Part shown: in pieces, positions 23,807 through 32,227 of the stretch
How the letters are laid out: every line of letters begins with the position of its first letter
How positions within the stretch are numbered: the stretch's first letter is position 1
DNA from: Pseudomonas paracarnis
GTDB taxonomy: Bacteria; Pseudomonadota; Gammaproteobacteria; Pseudomonadales; Pseudomonadaceae
Direction of reading: 5' to 3'
Length of the DNA: 64,000 bases
Assembly: GCF_904063055.1 (NCBI RefSeq)
Contig: NZ_CAJFCN010000012.1
Coordinates: 93,555-157,554, forward strand
Made by a program: the position numbers and the translations under genes
Notes under the pieces: model-generated
Told to the model about the DNA's origin: nothing
Seen by the model: the letters and a program-made list of their open reading frames with translations, nothing else
Databases searched by the model: none

Positions 23807-24553
23807 ATGCCTTGCATACTTCCATTTAAACAAATGCTTCTGGCAAGTCTTGTGGCAATTGGGTGTTCCCAGGCGCTGGCAGGTGTGGTGATCACCGGCA
23901 CCCGCGTGATCTACCCGGCAGACCAGAAAGAAGTCACAGTAAAACTCAATAACAACGGTACTCAACCCGCGTTGATGCAAGCGTGGATTGATACCGGCAG
24001 TGTGGAGTCCACGCCCACCAGCTCCAAGGCGCCGTTTCTGCTTTCGCCTCCGGTGGCGCGTATCGACCCGACCAAGGGCCAAAGCCTGCGCGTATTGTTT
24101 ACCGGGGCAGCGCTGCCCCAGGACAAGGAGTCGGTGTTCTGGCTCAACGTGCTGGAAATACCACCCAAACCTGAGGCCGGGGCAGACCTGAATACTCTGC
24201 AAATGGCCTTCCGTTCGCGGATCAAATTGTTCTACCGCCCGACGGGCCTTGCAGGCACCGCCAGCGAAGCGATCGAGCAGGTGCAATGGCAACTGGTGAC
24301 GGCCCGCGATGGCCAGGGCCTGGCTCTGCGAGCGTTCAATCCATCGGCTTTTCACGTATCGCTGGTTGAGCTGGACTTGGTGTCTGGCAGTCAGCGCGCG
24401 CGCAGTGAGGACGGCATGGTGGGCCCGGGTCAAACCCGGCAATTCCCGCTGCCGACGCTTAAAACCCGACCAGCCCCAGGCGCACAGGTGGAGTTCAGCG
24501 CAATCAACGATTACGGCGCGCTGATCCCGACTCGGACAGCACTCAAGCCCTGA
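23807..24553 (+). CDS. Periplasmic fimbrial chaperone (PapD family)
   Basis: About 248-aa chaperone. A signal peptide (MLLASLVAIGCSQALA) precedes the G1 strand GVVITGTRVIYPADQKEVTV with the Arg/Lys anchor region. The family signature FWLNVLEIPPKP and the Lys in RIKLFYRP are present. It binds pilin and adhesin subunits in the periplasm and delivers them to the usher. The start at 23807 is chosen because the upstream GTG at 23777 lies in the attenuator stem; an ATG at 23834 is also possible. The spacing of 73 bp from the pilin gene is filled by the hairpin. Confidence 0.9.
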   Translation: MPCILPFKQMLLASLVAIGCSQALAGVVITGTRVIYPADQKEVTVKLNNNGTQPALMQAWIDTGSVESTPTSSKAPFLLSPPVARIDPTKGQSLRVLFTGAALPQDKESVFWLNVLEIPPKPEAGADLNTLQMAFRSRIKLFYRPTGLAGTASEAIEQVQWQLVTARDGQGLALRAFNPSAFHVSLVELDLVSGSQRARSEDGMVGPGQTRQFPLPTLKTRPAPGAQVEFSAINDYGALIPTRTALKP

Positions 24554-24586
24554 ACCATTCCTGACGTCTTTACCCGCGAGTCATTT

Positions 24587-27184
24587 ATGCAGACCTCTTC
24601 CCGCTCCAGGCCGCCCCTGGGGGCGCAGCCTCGCTTCGCCCTGAATCCGCTCACCCGCTTGATACTCAAGGTATTGGCCGCCGCGCCATGCGCCTGGGGG
24701 GGCCACGCCGCGTTGGCGCAAGAGGTGCAGTTCAACGATGCATTCCTGCCGGAAGACTCACGCAATCTTGACCTCGGCAAATACCAGGCCGGCAACCCGG
24801 TGACCCCGGGGCAGTACCGTGCGGACGTTATGCTCAACGGCCAGTTGAACAGTCGCCAGGACATTCGTATCGAGGCTCAGCCCGACGGCAGCAAGCCGGT
24901 GGTGTGCATGGATCATGGCCTGCTTGAGCGCCAGGGCGTGAACATCGCCAAACTGTCACCCGAAGCCAGCCTGGCGCTTGAGGGTCCAGGCTGCACGGCG
25001 TTGGGCAGTTTGATTCAGGGCGCCAGTGCGAACTTCTCCCCGGAGAACCAGGCACTTGACCTCAGCATCCCTCAGGCGGCCTTGAAGCGTAACTCGCGTG
25101 GCTATGTCAGCCCTGAACTGTGGGACCGTGGCGTCACTGCAGGGATGCTCAGTTATAACTTCAATGCCAATCGCAACCGCACCCGCAGCGGCACCAATGA
25201 CTCGGCGTTCCTGGGGCTCAATGCAGGCCTCAATCTGGGCGACTGGCGCTTGCGTCACAATGCCTCGATGAGCTGGCAATCGCGCAACGGTAGCCAGTAC
25301 CAGGCGTTGGACAGCTACGCGCAACGCGATATCACTGCGCTGAAAAGCCAGCTGACTGTAGGTGAGTCCAACACCAGCGGTGAGATCTTCGACACCTTGT
25401 CTTATCGCGGCGTACAGTTGGCCAGTGATGACCGCATGTTGCCCGACTCCATGCGCGGATATGCGCCGGTTATCCGTGGCATCGCCCGCACCAATGCGCG
25501 TGTCACCATTCGCCAGGCCGGCAACGTGCTGCTGGAAACCACGGTCGCCCCCGGCGCCTTCGTCATCGACGACCTGTACTCCACCGGCTACGGAGGCGAC
25601 CTCAACGTGAGCGTGGCCGAGGCGGACGGTACCGAACAAAACTTTATCGTGCCCTACGCCTCGGTCAGCCAGTTGCTGCGCCCTGGCACCTCGCGTTTCA
25701 GTGTCACCGCCGGGGAAACCCGCAACAACTTCGTTGACGAGCAGACGCGCCTTTTGCAAGGCACGCTGCAATATGGTCTGAACAACACCTTCACCGGGTT
25801 TGGCGGTGTGCAATCAAGCGATGACTACGCGGCCATCCTCACAGGCGTAGCGTTCGGCACGCCGATTGGCGCGATGGCGGTGGACGTGACGCACGCCCAG
25901 ACCGATCTGGCTGCCGGCCGGGCGAAGGGGCAGAGCATGCGCCTGTCCTACAGCAAGAACATCCTCAGTACCGGCAGTAACTTTTCGGTAGCGGCCTATC
26001 GTTTTTCTACCCGTGACTACCTGGACTTCAGCAATGCCGTGCAGCTGCTCGATGCCGAGAAAAACGGTTGGGACACCAGCGAGTTCGGCCGCCCGCGCAG
26101 CCGCTTGTCAGTCACCGCCGACCAAAGCTTCGGGCCCTGGGGTCAGGTGTCGATCAGCGGCTATGCCCAGAACTACTGGAACCAGCAGGGCAGCGACGTG
26201 CAGTACCAGTTCAGCTACAGCAAGCAGTTCAACCGGGTGAGTTTCAGCCTGAACGCTAACCGCAGCCGGATGGGCCTGGGCGATATGGAAAACAGTTTTC
26301 TGCTGACCATGAGCATGCCCCTGGAATTCGGCGGCCCGGGCTATGGGCCGCAAGTGACGGCACAGCTGGGCCGGGACCCCCGAGGCCATTACAGCGAGCA
26401 GGCGGGTATCAGCGGCACCGCCGGCGAGGACCGCCAGTACGGCTACGGCGCCACCTTCGGCCATGACGGTGGCAGCAATACCAAGAGCGCAGCCCTCAAC
26501 GGCCAGTATACCGGCGCCCGCGCCATGCTCAGTACCGCCCTGGGCCGGGGCGATGGCTATACCAGCGCGTCGGTGGGCGCCAGCGGCACGGTGGTAGCCC
26601 ATGTCGACGGGGTGACCATGACGCCTTATCGCGGTGAAACCATGGCCGTGGTCAGCGCCCCAGGCGCCGAGGGCGCGAAGGTCTCCGGCTACCCGGGCCT
26701 GAGGCTCGACGGCAGCGGCAACGCCGTGGTGCCCTACCTGCGCCCGTACGAATTGAACGAGGTGGCGATCGACCCGATCGGCAGCTCCCTGGACGTAGAG
26801 CTAAGTGAAACCAGCCAACAGACCGCGCCGCGTGCCGGTGCCGTTGTGCACCTCAAATACGCCACCAACCAGGGCCGCGCGGTGCTGCTCAATGTGCGCC
26901 TGGACGACGGCAGCAGCCTGCCGTTCGGCGCGGGCGTGACCGATGGCGAGGGTGCCACCGTGGGCGTGGTCGGGCAGGGCGGTCAACTGTATGCGCGGAT
27001 CAAACCCGAAACGCGCCGTTTGCTGGTCAACTGGGGCAGCCAGGCGCAGCAGCAGTGCGCCCTGACGATCCCGCCGGGCCCCGGCGATGGGCAACAGCTG
27101 CAACAAGTAGACGCCGTGTGTGCGGCCGGCAAACAGGTCGCTGACAGCGTGCGGCCCAACACCCAGCAAAAGGTAGCGTTATGA
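24587..27184 (+). CDS. Outer-membrane fimbrial usher (FimD/PapC family)
   Basis: 865-aa usher with a signal sequence ending AALAQE. Next come an N-terminal chaperone-docking domain (VQFNDAFLPEDSRNLDLGKY), a 24-strand beta-barrel with plug, and two C-terminal domains. Family segments include LPDSMRGYAPVIRGIA, VAPGAFVIDDLYSTGYGGDL and LRPYELNEVAIDP. It forms the pore through which pilin-chaperone complexes assemble. Its stop overlaps the ATG of the adhesin gene (ATGA). Length and motif order are normal for the family. Confidence 0.95.
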   Translation: MQTSSRSRPPLGAQPRFALNPLTRLILKVLAAAPCAWGGHAALAQEVQFNDAFLPEDSRNLDLGKYQAGNPVTPGQYRADVMLNGQLNSRQDIRIEAQPDGSKPVVCMDHGLLERQGVNIAKLSPEASLALEGPGCTALGSLIQGASANFSPENQALDLSIPQAALKRNSRGYVSPELWDRGVTAGMLSYNFNANRNRTRSGTNDSAFLGLNAGLNLGDWRLRHNASMSWQSRNGSQYQALDSYAQRDITALKSQLTVGESNTSGEIFDTLSYRGVQLASDDRMLPDSMRGYAPVIRGIARTNARVTIRQAGNVLLETTVAPGAFVIDDLYSTGYGGDLNVSVAEADGTEQNFIVPYASVSQLLRPGTSRFSVTAGETRNNFVDEQTRLLQGTLQYGLNNTFTGFGGVQSSDDYAAILTGVAFGTPIGAMAVDVTHAQTDLAAGRAKGQSMRLSYSKNILSTGSNFSVAAYRFSTRDYLDFSNAVQLLDAEKNGWDTSEFGRPRSRLSVTADQSFGPWGQVSISGYAQNYWNQQGSDVQYQFSYSKQFNRVSFSLNANRSRMGLGDMENSFLLTMSMPLEFGGPGYGPQVTAQLGRDPRGHYSEQAGISGTAGEDRQYGYGATFGHDGGSNTKSAALNGQYTGARAMLSTALGRGDGYTSASVGASGTVVAHVDGVTMTPYRGETMAVVSAPGAEGAKVSGYPGLRLDGSGNAVVPYLRPYELNEVAIDPIGSSLDVELSETSQQTAPRAGAVVHLKYATNQGRAVLLNVRLDDGSSLPFGAGVTDGEGATVGVVGQGGQLYARIKPETRRLLVNWGSQAQQQCALTIPPGPGDGQQLQQVDAVCAAGKQVADSVRPNTQQKVAL

Positions 27185-28305
27185 ACATCGGCTCTTTGAT
27201 CAAACTGGGGGGGCTGGGCTTGGCCTTGTGGGCGTCGGCCGGCACGGCCATGGCAGTCACCTGTTCCTATATGGACGGTACCCGGCCTGCCGTGGGCTCA
27301 ATGCCGTTGCAGATCTCGGCGATCACCGTCGGGCGGGATGTGCCGGTGGGCACTGAGGTCTACCGTCAAAAGTTCAGCATGGCCTCAGGTCAGGCGGTGA
27401 AGTTGGAGTGCCTTGTCGCGCCGTTTCAGCAGTGGACCGACCTTATCGTTGAATCCAGCCAGGCTCTGGCCAATGTAACCAGTGGCACCTATGCCAATAA
27501 AGTCTACAGAACCAGCATCCCCGGATTGGGCGTTGCTTTCAACAGCAACGGTGGCCTGCTGCCCAGGCAAAGCGCCAAGGCATGGACCTCGTGTTCGGCG
27601 GGTTTCAGATGCATCGTGCCTTTTGACGGGCCTTCGAACTTTGAACTGATCTTGATTAAGATCGGCGAGGTGACGCCAGGTGTGCTGGTGGGCAGTACAT
27701 TGCCGATCGTGAGCCTGTTCGGCAATTTCGGCGACGCCAGAATGAGCGGCTTCAGGATGGGCATTTCCGGGAGCATCCAGATTGTCTCGCGCACCTGCAG
27801 CACACCGGATGTCTCGGTACCGATGGGCACCCACCTGGTCAACAAATTCACTGGCCTCAACAGTTCCACCGGCTGGACGGACTTCTCCATTGCGCTAAAT
27901 GACTGCCCGGCGTTCAACGGCATATTCTCCGCCGCGGGTCCCGGCTGGATTTCGCAAGGTGGTAACTCACCCTCAGGCACCGGCACCAGCGGAACCCGCG
28001 TCAACAACACACTGCAATACCGCATCGACCCGGCTCGGACTGCCATCAATGCAAGCAACGGCATCCTGAGCCTCGACCCGAGCACCGCCGGCAACGCGCC
28101 TGCTGCGACTGGCGTCGGCATTCAGGTCGCCACCAGTAACGGCGTTGCCCTGCCGCTGGCAAGCAACCAAAACACGGGCCTGACCCTCAGGAGCACCGAA
28201 AGCAGTTATGCCATCCCACTGCGAGCGCGCTACCTGCAAACCGGGGCCAAGGTCACGCCGGGGCCGGCGAATGCGTCGGCAACCTTCACGATCATTTATC
28301 AGTGA
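27181..28305 (+). CDS. Fimbrial tip adhesin / minor subunit
   Basis: 374-aa secreted protein: signal peptide ending TAMA, an N-terminal lectin-like region (about 26-200) containing two Cys pairs (VTCSYM, LECLVA, TSCSAGFRCIV), then a pilin domain (RTCSTPDVSV to FTIIYQ) whose C-terminal aromatic ending matches a donor-strand subunit. The two-domain size and place after the usher indicate the tip adhesin, as in Cup operons. The ligand is not predictable. It is coupled to the usher by a 4-nt overlap and overlaps the reading frame region of the next gene's upstream extension. Confidence 0.85.
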   Translation: MNIGSLIKLGGLGLALWASAGTAMAVTCSYMDGTRPAVGSMPLQISAITVGRDVPVGTEVYRQKFSMASGQAVKLECLVAPFQQWTDLIVESSQALANVTSGTYANKVYRTSIPGLGVAFNSNGGLLPRQSAKAWTSCSAGFRCIVPFDGPSNFELILIKIGEVTPGVLVGSTLPIVSLFGNFGDARMSGFRMGISGSIQIVSRTCSTPDVSVPMGTHLVNKFTGLNSSTGWTDFSIALNDCPAFNGIFSAAGPGWISQGGNSPSGTGTSGTRVNNTLQYRIDPARTAINASNGILSLDPSTAGNAPAATGVGIQVATSNGVALPLASNQNTGLTLRSTESSYAIPLRARYLQTGAKVTPGPANASATFTIIYQ

Positions 28306-28316
28306 GCGGTGGGAAC

Positions 28317-28763
28317 ATGACCAATAAAGCGCTACGCATTCTGATTGCCGATGGGCAGCATTTCTACCGCTTGAAAATCGAACGGGCGTTGAACCAGCTG
28401 GGCTATTACCGCATCGCGCCGATACACCGGCTGGATGAAGTATTGAGTGCAGTGGATTTCGGCGATACGCCGCTGGATGTGCTGATCATCAATGCCGCCC
28501 TGGCGCACAGCGTCAAATTCGATTTGCTCTGGTTCATCAGGGACAACCCACAGATTCGTCATGTGTTGATCTATGGCCAGAGCGAACGCGCTTCGCCCGC
28601 GCTTGCGTGGTGCCATGCGCCCAACGTGCTGACCAGCACGGCGCCGTTGCCTGATCTGCAAGCGCTGGAGGCGTTTATGAGAAAGGTTGATGGCAAGGCT
28701 GGTTGGGATAATCAGGGCAATGGGTCAAATAAGCCATCGGGCGCTAAGCACATCACTTTTTGA
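28317..28763 (+). CDS. Stand-alone degenerate receiver-like protein at the end of the fimbrial operon
   Basis: 148-aa protein with a receiver-like pattern: ALRILIADGQHFYRLKIERA (strand 1, helix 1) then LDVLIINAALAHS (strand 3). Asn59 stands where the phospho-acceptor Asp should be, the acidic pocket has one Asp instead of two, and the conserved Lys is missing (VLTSTAPLPD). It cannot be phosphorylated in the usual way and has no output domain. GGTGGGA just upstream supports the ATG at 28317; a GTG at 28302 is less likely. It follows the adhesin gene by 11 bp, so it is co-transcribed with fimbrial genes. It may bind a kinase, regulator or EAL protein as a decoy or feedback element (inference). 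Confidence 0.75.
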   Translation: MTNKALRILIADGQHFYRLKIERALNQLGYYRIAPIHRLDEVLSAVDFGDTPLDVLIINAALAHSVKFDLLWFIRDNPQIRHVLIYGQSERASPALAWCHAPNVLTSTAPLPDLQALEAFMRKVDGKAGWDNQGNGSNKPSGAKHITF

Positions 28764-28984
28764 AGGTGACCTGTGTGTTCGTCCCGATGCTCTCTGAGTA
28801 CGATAAAGCTGTGCTTTTTGTTGATGCTCTGGTGCGACAAACAGCGCCGCCAGAGTGTCTTCATATACGCAACTGAAACCCAGTGTTGAGAGTGCTCAGA
28901 AGGGTGACCGGCAATGTTGTGGGAAAGGGATACGGCGCGTTCAATTGGAGGCAACGCTGAACGCGCCATTGGGGACAGCCATGT

Positions 28985-29027
28985 CTGATCACACCATCAC
29001 GACAACGAACGCGCCGCCCTATCGATA
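28985..29027. repeat. Right copy of the hydrolase-3'-end direct repeat
   Basis: Matches 14831-14873 in the same orientation with 6 transitions in 43 nt. It covers the last codons and just past the stop of the intact alpha/beta-hydrolase gene. Together the two copies bracket the EAL, phosphorelay and fimbrial genes. Confidence 0.75.
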
Positions 29028-29689
29028 AACGCAGCGACCTCTACCGGCCTGGACGCCAGGGAGGCGTGGCTGGCATCCAGGGTGATGGTTTCCCGGGTGC
29101 CTAGGCGTTTGGCCATGCGCACCTGGTTATCGGGATGGATCATGCGGTCCTGGCTCGAAATCTGGTACCAGGACGGTTTGTTCTTCCACGCCGGGTTGCT
29201 GATCACATCGCCAAAGGTGCTCGCTAGCGGAGCCTTTTGGGTGACGCCCATGACTTGACCTTCTTGCTGGGGCAGGTCCTGGCAGAAGCTGTCGTGGAAC
29301 TGTTCAGGCTTGACCCACAGATAACCGTCGCTATCAGGCGCCAGGTTGGGGGCGGCTTCTGGCAGATGTTCCTGGGTGATGCCGCCTGGGCTTTCGCCGT
29401 CATCCGGGGCGAATGCCGCGATGTACACCAGGCCTGCGACATTCGGTTCATTACCCGCCTGAGTGATGACGGCGCCGCCATAGGAATGCCCCACCAACAA
29501 CACCGGGCCTTTGATTTGCGCAACCATCTTGCGGGTACGCTCGGCATCGTCGGCCAGCGAGGTCAGCGGCATCTCCACCGCATGCAAATCGGTATAGCCC
29601 TTTTTGTGCAGCTCGATAATCACCCGGTTCCAGTGCGCCGCACCGCCCCAAAAACCATGGACCAAGACAATTGCCGGTTTCCCACTCAT
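28997..29689 (-). CDS. Alpha/beta hydrolase (salicylate esterase-like)
   Basis: 230-aa single-domain alpha/beta hydrolase. The oxyanion segment is VLVHGFWGGAAHW, the nucleophile elbow VGHSYGG with Ser69, and a His near the C-terminus lies in LDASHASLASRP. The segments WYQISSQDRMIHPDNQ and AFAPDDGES are typical of the plant-SABP2-like/EstC group common in proteobacteria. No signal peptide, so cytoplasmic. The substrate is unknown. Its 3' end is duplicated as a remnant at 14831-14880. No AraC gene remains beside this copy. Confidence 0.85.
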   Translation of the reverse strand: MSGKPAIVLVHGFWGGAAHWNRVIIELHKKGYTDLHAVEMPLTSLADDAERTRKMVAQIKGPVLLVGHSYGGAVITQAGNEPNVAGLVYIAAFAPDDGESPGGITQEHLPEAAPNLAPDSDGYLWVKPEQFHDSFCQDLPQQEGQVMGVTQKAPLASTFGDVISNPAWKNKPSWYQISSQDRMIHPDNQVRMAKRLGTRETITLDASHASLASRPVEVAAFIDRAARSLS

Positions 29690-29921
29690 GTGTAAGTTCC
29701 TTGTGCGTTGATGAGGTGATGCTATCGCCCGCCAAAGGGCGGCGTTATGGATAACACAGTTATGGGTGCGATGGCGCGCGCGGGGGGTACGTTCGTCGGC
29801 CTGATTGCTGTCGTTGTTTAGAAATGTTTATGTGATTCAATGGTCATCTCGGCTTGCGCAGGAAGCGCATCAGCCGAGGCCATTTTGATCTTTCAAGAAA
29901 TTCATCCCAAGGAGTAACACC

Positions 29922-30761
29922 ATGCAAGGAAGCACATCGTTCAAGTACCTGGCGTTTTCGTTGATCCCATTGATGGCCGCCTGTACCACACCCTCGCGTC
30001 AGTCCGCCGTCCTCCCTGCGCCACCTTTGTCGTTCGATAACTGTGCGGTTGGTTGCCCCACCGGTGGCAGCCCGGTGACGTTGAACCGCCAGGCCTACAC
30101 GTTGAACAACAACGGCTCGACCAAGTTTGCCAACTGGGTCTCCTACAAGATCACTAAGACCACTGCCGCCAGCGGGCGCGCCCGTGACTGGCGCACCGAC
30201 CCGGATATTCCAGCCGGGGAAACCCTGGACCCGGTGGATTACAACGGCGCCAACGTCGCGCTCAAAATCGACCGTGGGCATCAGGCCAACCTGGCTTCGA
30301 TGGCCGGGGTGGCCGATTGGCAAACGCTCAACTACTTGTCGAACATCACCCCGCAAAAGGCCGAGCTCAACCAGGGGCCGTGGGCGCGCCTGGAAGACCA
30401 GGAGCGCAACCTCAGCAAGGAACCAGGCGTCGATCAGGTGTATGTGGCTACCGGCCCGTTGTATGAACATTTTGTCGGCTCGTTGCCGGGCACGAACAAA
30501 GTGCACACCATCCCCAGCGGCTATTGGAAAATCATTGTGGTCGGCAGTTCGCCGGAAACGGGCCTGTACGCCTCATTCGTGATGAACCAGGAAACCCCCA
30601 AGGGCGCAGACTTCTGCGATTACCAGGTCACCGTGGATCACATCGAAGAGCGCTCCGGGCTGACGTTCTGGAGCACCTTGCCGCAAGCGCTGCAGGCCAC
30701 GCTGAAGGCCAGACAGGGTCAGTTGCCGAGTCGGATCGGCTGTAGCCGAACCAAAGCCTGA
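29922..30761 (+). CDS. Secreted/lipoprotein DNA/RNA non-specific endonuclease
   Basis: 279-aa beta-beta-alpha-metal nuclease of the Serratia nuclease (NUC1) family. The catalytic motif DRGH is at residues 117-120 (general base His120), and the metal-binding Asn lies in NITPQKAELNQGPWARLE (Asn150). The N-terminus has a lipobox, LMAAC, with Cys21, so it is probably anchored in the envelope or released to the periplasm. It would degrade extracellular or periplasmic nucleic acid for nutrient supply or defence. AAGGAG lies upstream of the ATG. It is monocistronic and convergent with the next small gene (3-bp gap). Confidence 0.93.
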   Translation: MQGSTSFKYLAFSLIPLMAACTTPSRQSAVLPAPPLSFDNCAVGCPTGGSPVTLNRQAYTLNNNGSTKFANWVSYKITKTTAASGRARDWRTDPDIPAGETLDPVDYNGANVALKIDRGHQANLASMAGVADWQTLNYLSNITPQKAELNQGPWARLEDQERNLSKEPGVDQVYVATGPLYEHFVGSLPGTNKVHTIPSGYWKIIVVGSSPETGLYASFVMNQETPKGADFCDYQVTVDHIEERSGLTFWSTLPQALQATLKARQGQLPSRIGCSRTKA

Positions 30762-30764
30762 CGC

Positions 30765-30983
30765 CTAGTCGGCACACACCAACGAGGGCCTGCGGCTGTT
30801 GTTCTTGCCCAGGCGCTCATGCGTGGCGACGTCTGTGGCCTGTTCACGCAGTGCTTCTTCGAGCGCGTGCAGATGCTTGGAAAGGATTTTCACCGACCCA
30901 CTCGGGTTGGCGGGGTCGAAGGGGATCCGGCCATTGGCAATCAGCACCATAGCCAGTTCCCAGGCGCGTTGTGAGTCGTTCAT
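30765..30983 (-). CDS. Small hypothetical protein (72 aa)
   Basis: Soluble, mostly helical 72-aa protein (RAWELAMVLIANGRIPFDP, KHLHALEEALREQATDVA). I do not recognise the family; similar small proteins seem common in pseudomonads. The start ATG at 30983 is preceded by a GGAAC-type site. It converges on the nuclease gene. The 230 bp to its right hold two small hairpins (31101-31121 and 31146-31164) and no gene. Confidence 0.55.
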   Translation of the reverse strand: MNDSQRAWELAMVLIANGRIPFDPANPSGSVKILSKHLHALEEALREQATDVATHERLGKNNSRRPSLVCAD

Positions 30984-31217
30984 GACAGGGGTTCCTTCTT
31001 CAGCGTGATCGATATAGAGCTGTGACCCGCTGCCAACGCCCCGGTATCAACTGGGTTACTGCCGAAATTTCGATCATTTCAACGATTCAGTTGCGCTGAA
31101 ACCATCATCTTTTTAGATGGTGGTCGAGACGTGTCGAAAGAATGAACCACCGCGGCGCGGTGGTCACCTAATCCGTATGAATCGGTCGTTTCCCATTCAA
31201 TGATCCGAGGGGCAACC

Positions 31218-31661
31218 ATGGACTCTGTACTGCGGGCTGTGGCGATTTACCTGGTGCTGCTGGTGCTGTTCAAAGTTGCCGGCAGGCGCACGCTGGCGGA
31301 GCTCACCACCTTTGACCTGGTGTTGTTGATGGTCATCGGCGAAGCCACCCAACAGGCGTTGCTGGGCGAAGATTTCTCGATGACCAACGCCGTGCTGGTC
31401 ATCGCCACCCTCATTGCCATCGACATTGGCTTCTCGCTGGCCAAGCAGCGTTCAGCCTGGTTCGCACGGGTGCTCGATGGCGGGCCGACGGTGCTGGTCG
31501 AGCAAGGCCAGGTGCTGCATAAAAGGCTCAAGCATGCGCGCCTGGACGAGGGCGACATTCTTGAGGCGGCCCGGTCTACCCAAGGGCTTGTCGAACTCAA
31601 GCAGATCCGCTTCGCGATTCTTGAGCGCAACGGCAAGATTTCGGTGATCCCGTTTGAATAA
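31218..31661 (+). CDS. DUF421 (YetF/YcaP-type) membrane protein
   Basis: 147-aa protein with two or three N-terminal transmembrane helices and a C-terminal cytoplasmic DUF421 domain (VLDGGPTVLVEQGQVLHKRL, ARLDEGDILEAARSTQG). YetF homologues occur in spore- and stress-related contexts in Bacillus; the molecular function is unknown. GAGGGG 5 nt before ATG 31218 makes this a better start than the ATG at 31200. A terminator follows immediately. Confidence 0.88.
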   Translation: MDSVLRAVAIYLVLLVLFKVAGRRTLAELTTFDLVLLMVIGEATQQALLGEDFSMTNAVLVIATLIAIDIGFSLAKQRSAWFARVLDGGPTVLVEQGQVLHKRLKHARLDEGDILEAARSTQGLVELKQIRFAILERNGKISVIPFE

Positions 31662-31666
31662 AACGC

Positions 31667-31698
31667 GGCCCCATTCGTCAGCCAAGGGGCTATTTTTT
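31667..31698 (+). terminator. Terminator after the DUF421 gene
   Basis: GCCCC (31668-31672) pairs with GGGGC (31686-31690) followed by TATTTTTT. It ends a monocistronic unit. Confidence 0.6.
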
Positions 31699-31795
31699 GA
31701 ACGCCAGCGCTTCTGTTCCAGACAGATAGATCATGGGCGGACGAATTCTGCTTTCGTCACGCCGATAACACACACTTGCCAACAGGTGAACGATC

Positions 31796-31945
31796 ATGAA
31801 GAAGCTTTATATGTGCGTGGGCCTGTGCAGCGCGTTCCTGCTGCACGGCTGTTTTGACAACGCCGACAACGCCACTAAAGACAACAACAGTGGCACCCAG
31901 TCGTCGGTGCAGATGCAGGAAGGCAAGGCGGACGAGAGCAAATAG
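31796..31945 (+). CDS. Small lipoprotein (49 aa)
   Basis: Found by direct translation. The sequence starts MKKLYMCVGLCSAFLLHGCF, a type II signal with lipobox LLHGC (Cys19), followed by a short acidic, Asn/Asp-rich tail (DNADNATKDNN...) ending GKADESK. AGGTGA lies 7 nt before the ATG. The mature part is only 31 residues, so it is a tiny envelope lipoprotein of unknown role. Confidence 0.7.
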   Translation: MKKLYMCVGLCSAFLLHGCFDNADNATKDNNSGTQSSVQMQEGKADESK

Positions 31946-31991
31946 AGCGGCCTGCCAGCCGCCGCTTATATCATTGATGCTCATTGCCGAA

Positions 31992-32080
31992 TGTGGGAGC
32001 TAGCTTGCCTGCGATAGCGGTGGTTCAGTTAACGATGCAGTGACTGACAGTCCGCCTTCGCGGGCAAGCCCGCTCCCACA
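31992..32080. repeat. REPIN
   Basis: TGTGGGAGCTAGCTTGCC at the left and an inverted GGGCAAGCCCGCTCCCACA at the right. It lies downstream of the small lipoprotein gene, 45 bp from the next REPIN. Confidence 0.85.
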
Positions 32081-32125
32081 GGGGACCTGTGCCAGGCGCT
32101 GATTTTGTGGGCAATGCATGGCCAG

Positions 32126-32211
32126 CGTGGGAGCTGGCTGGCCTGCGAATGGATCGACTCGGTTTACCTGATGAACCGAGGTGCTTGCATCGCAGGCAAG
32201 CCAGCTCCCAC
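32126..32211. repeat. REPIN, second of a tandem pair
   Basis: GTGGGAGCTGGCTGGCC at the left and inverted GGCAAGCCAGCTCCCAC at the right. It ends just before the stop of the convergent cytochrome c gene. Confidence 0.85.
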
Positions 32212-32227
32212 CGTTGATCGCGACCTA

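Noticed and set aside
28317..28661. Minus-strand open frame across the receiver-like gene
   Set aside because: No ribosome site or motifs; the plus-strand product has a receiver pattern and operon context.
29747..29821. 24-codon hydrophobic mini-ORF (starts MDNTVMGAMARAGG)
   Set aside because: Only a poor ribosome site, very short, and no conservation evidence available; not enough to call a gene.
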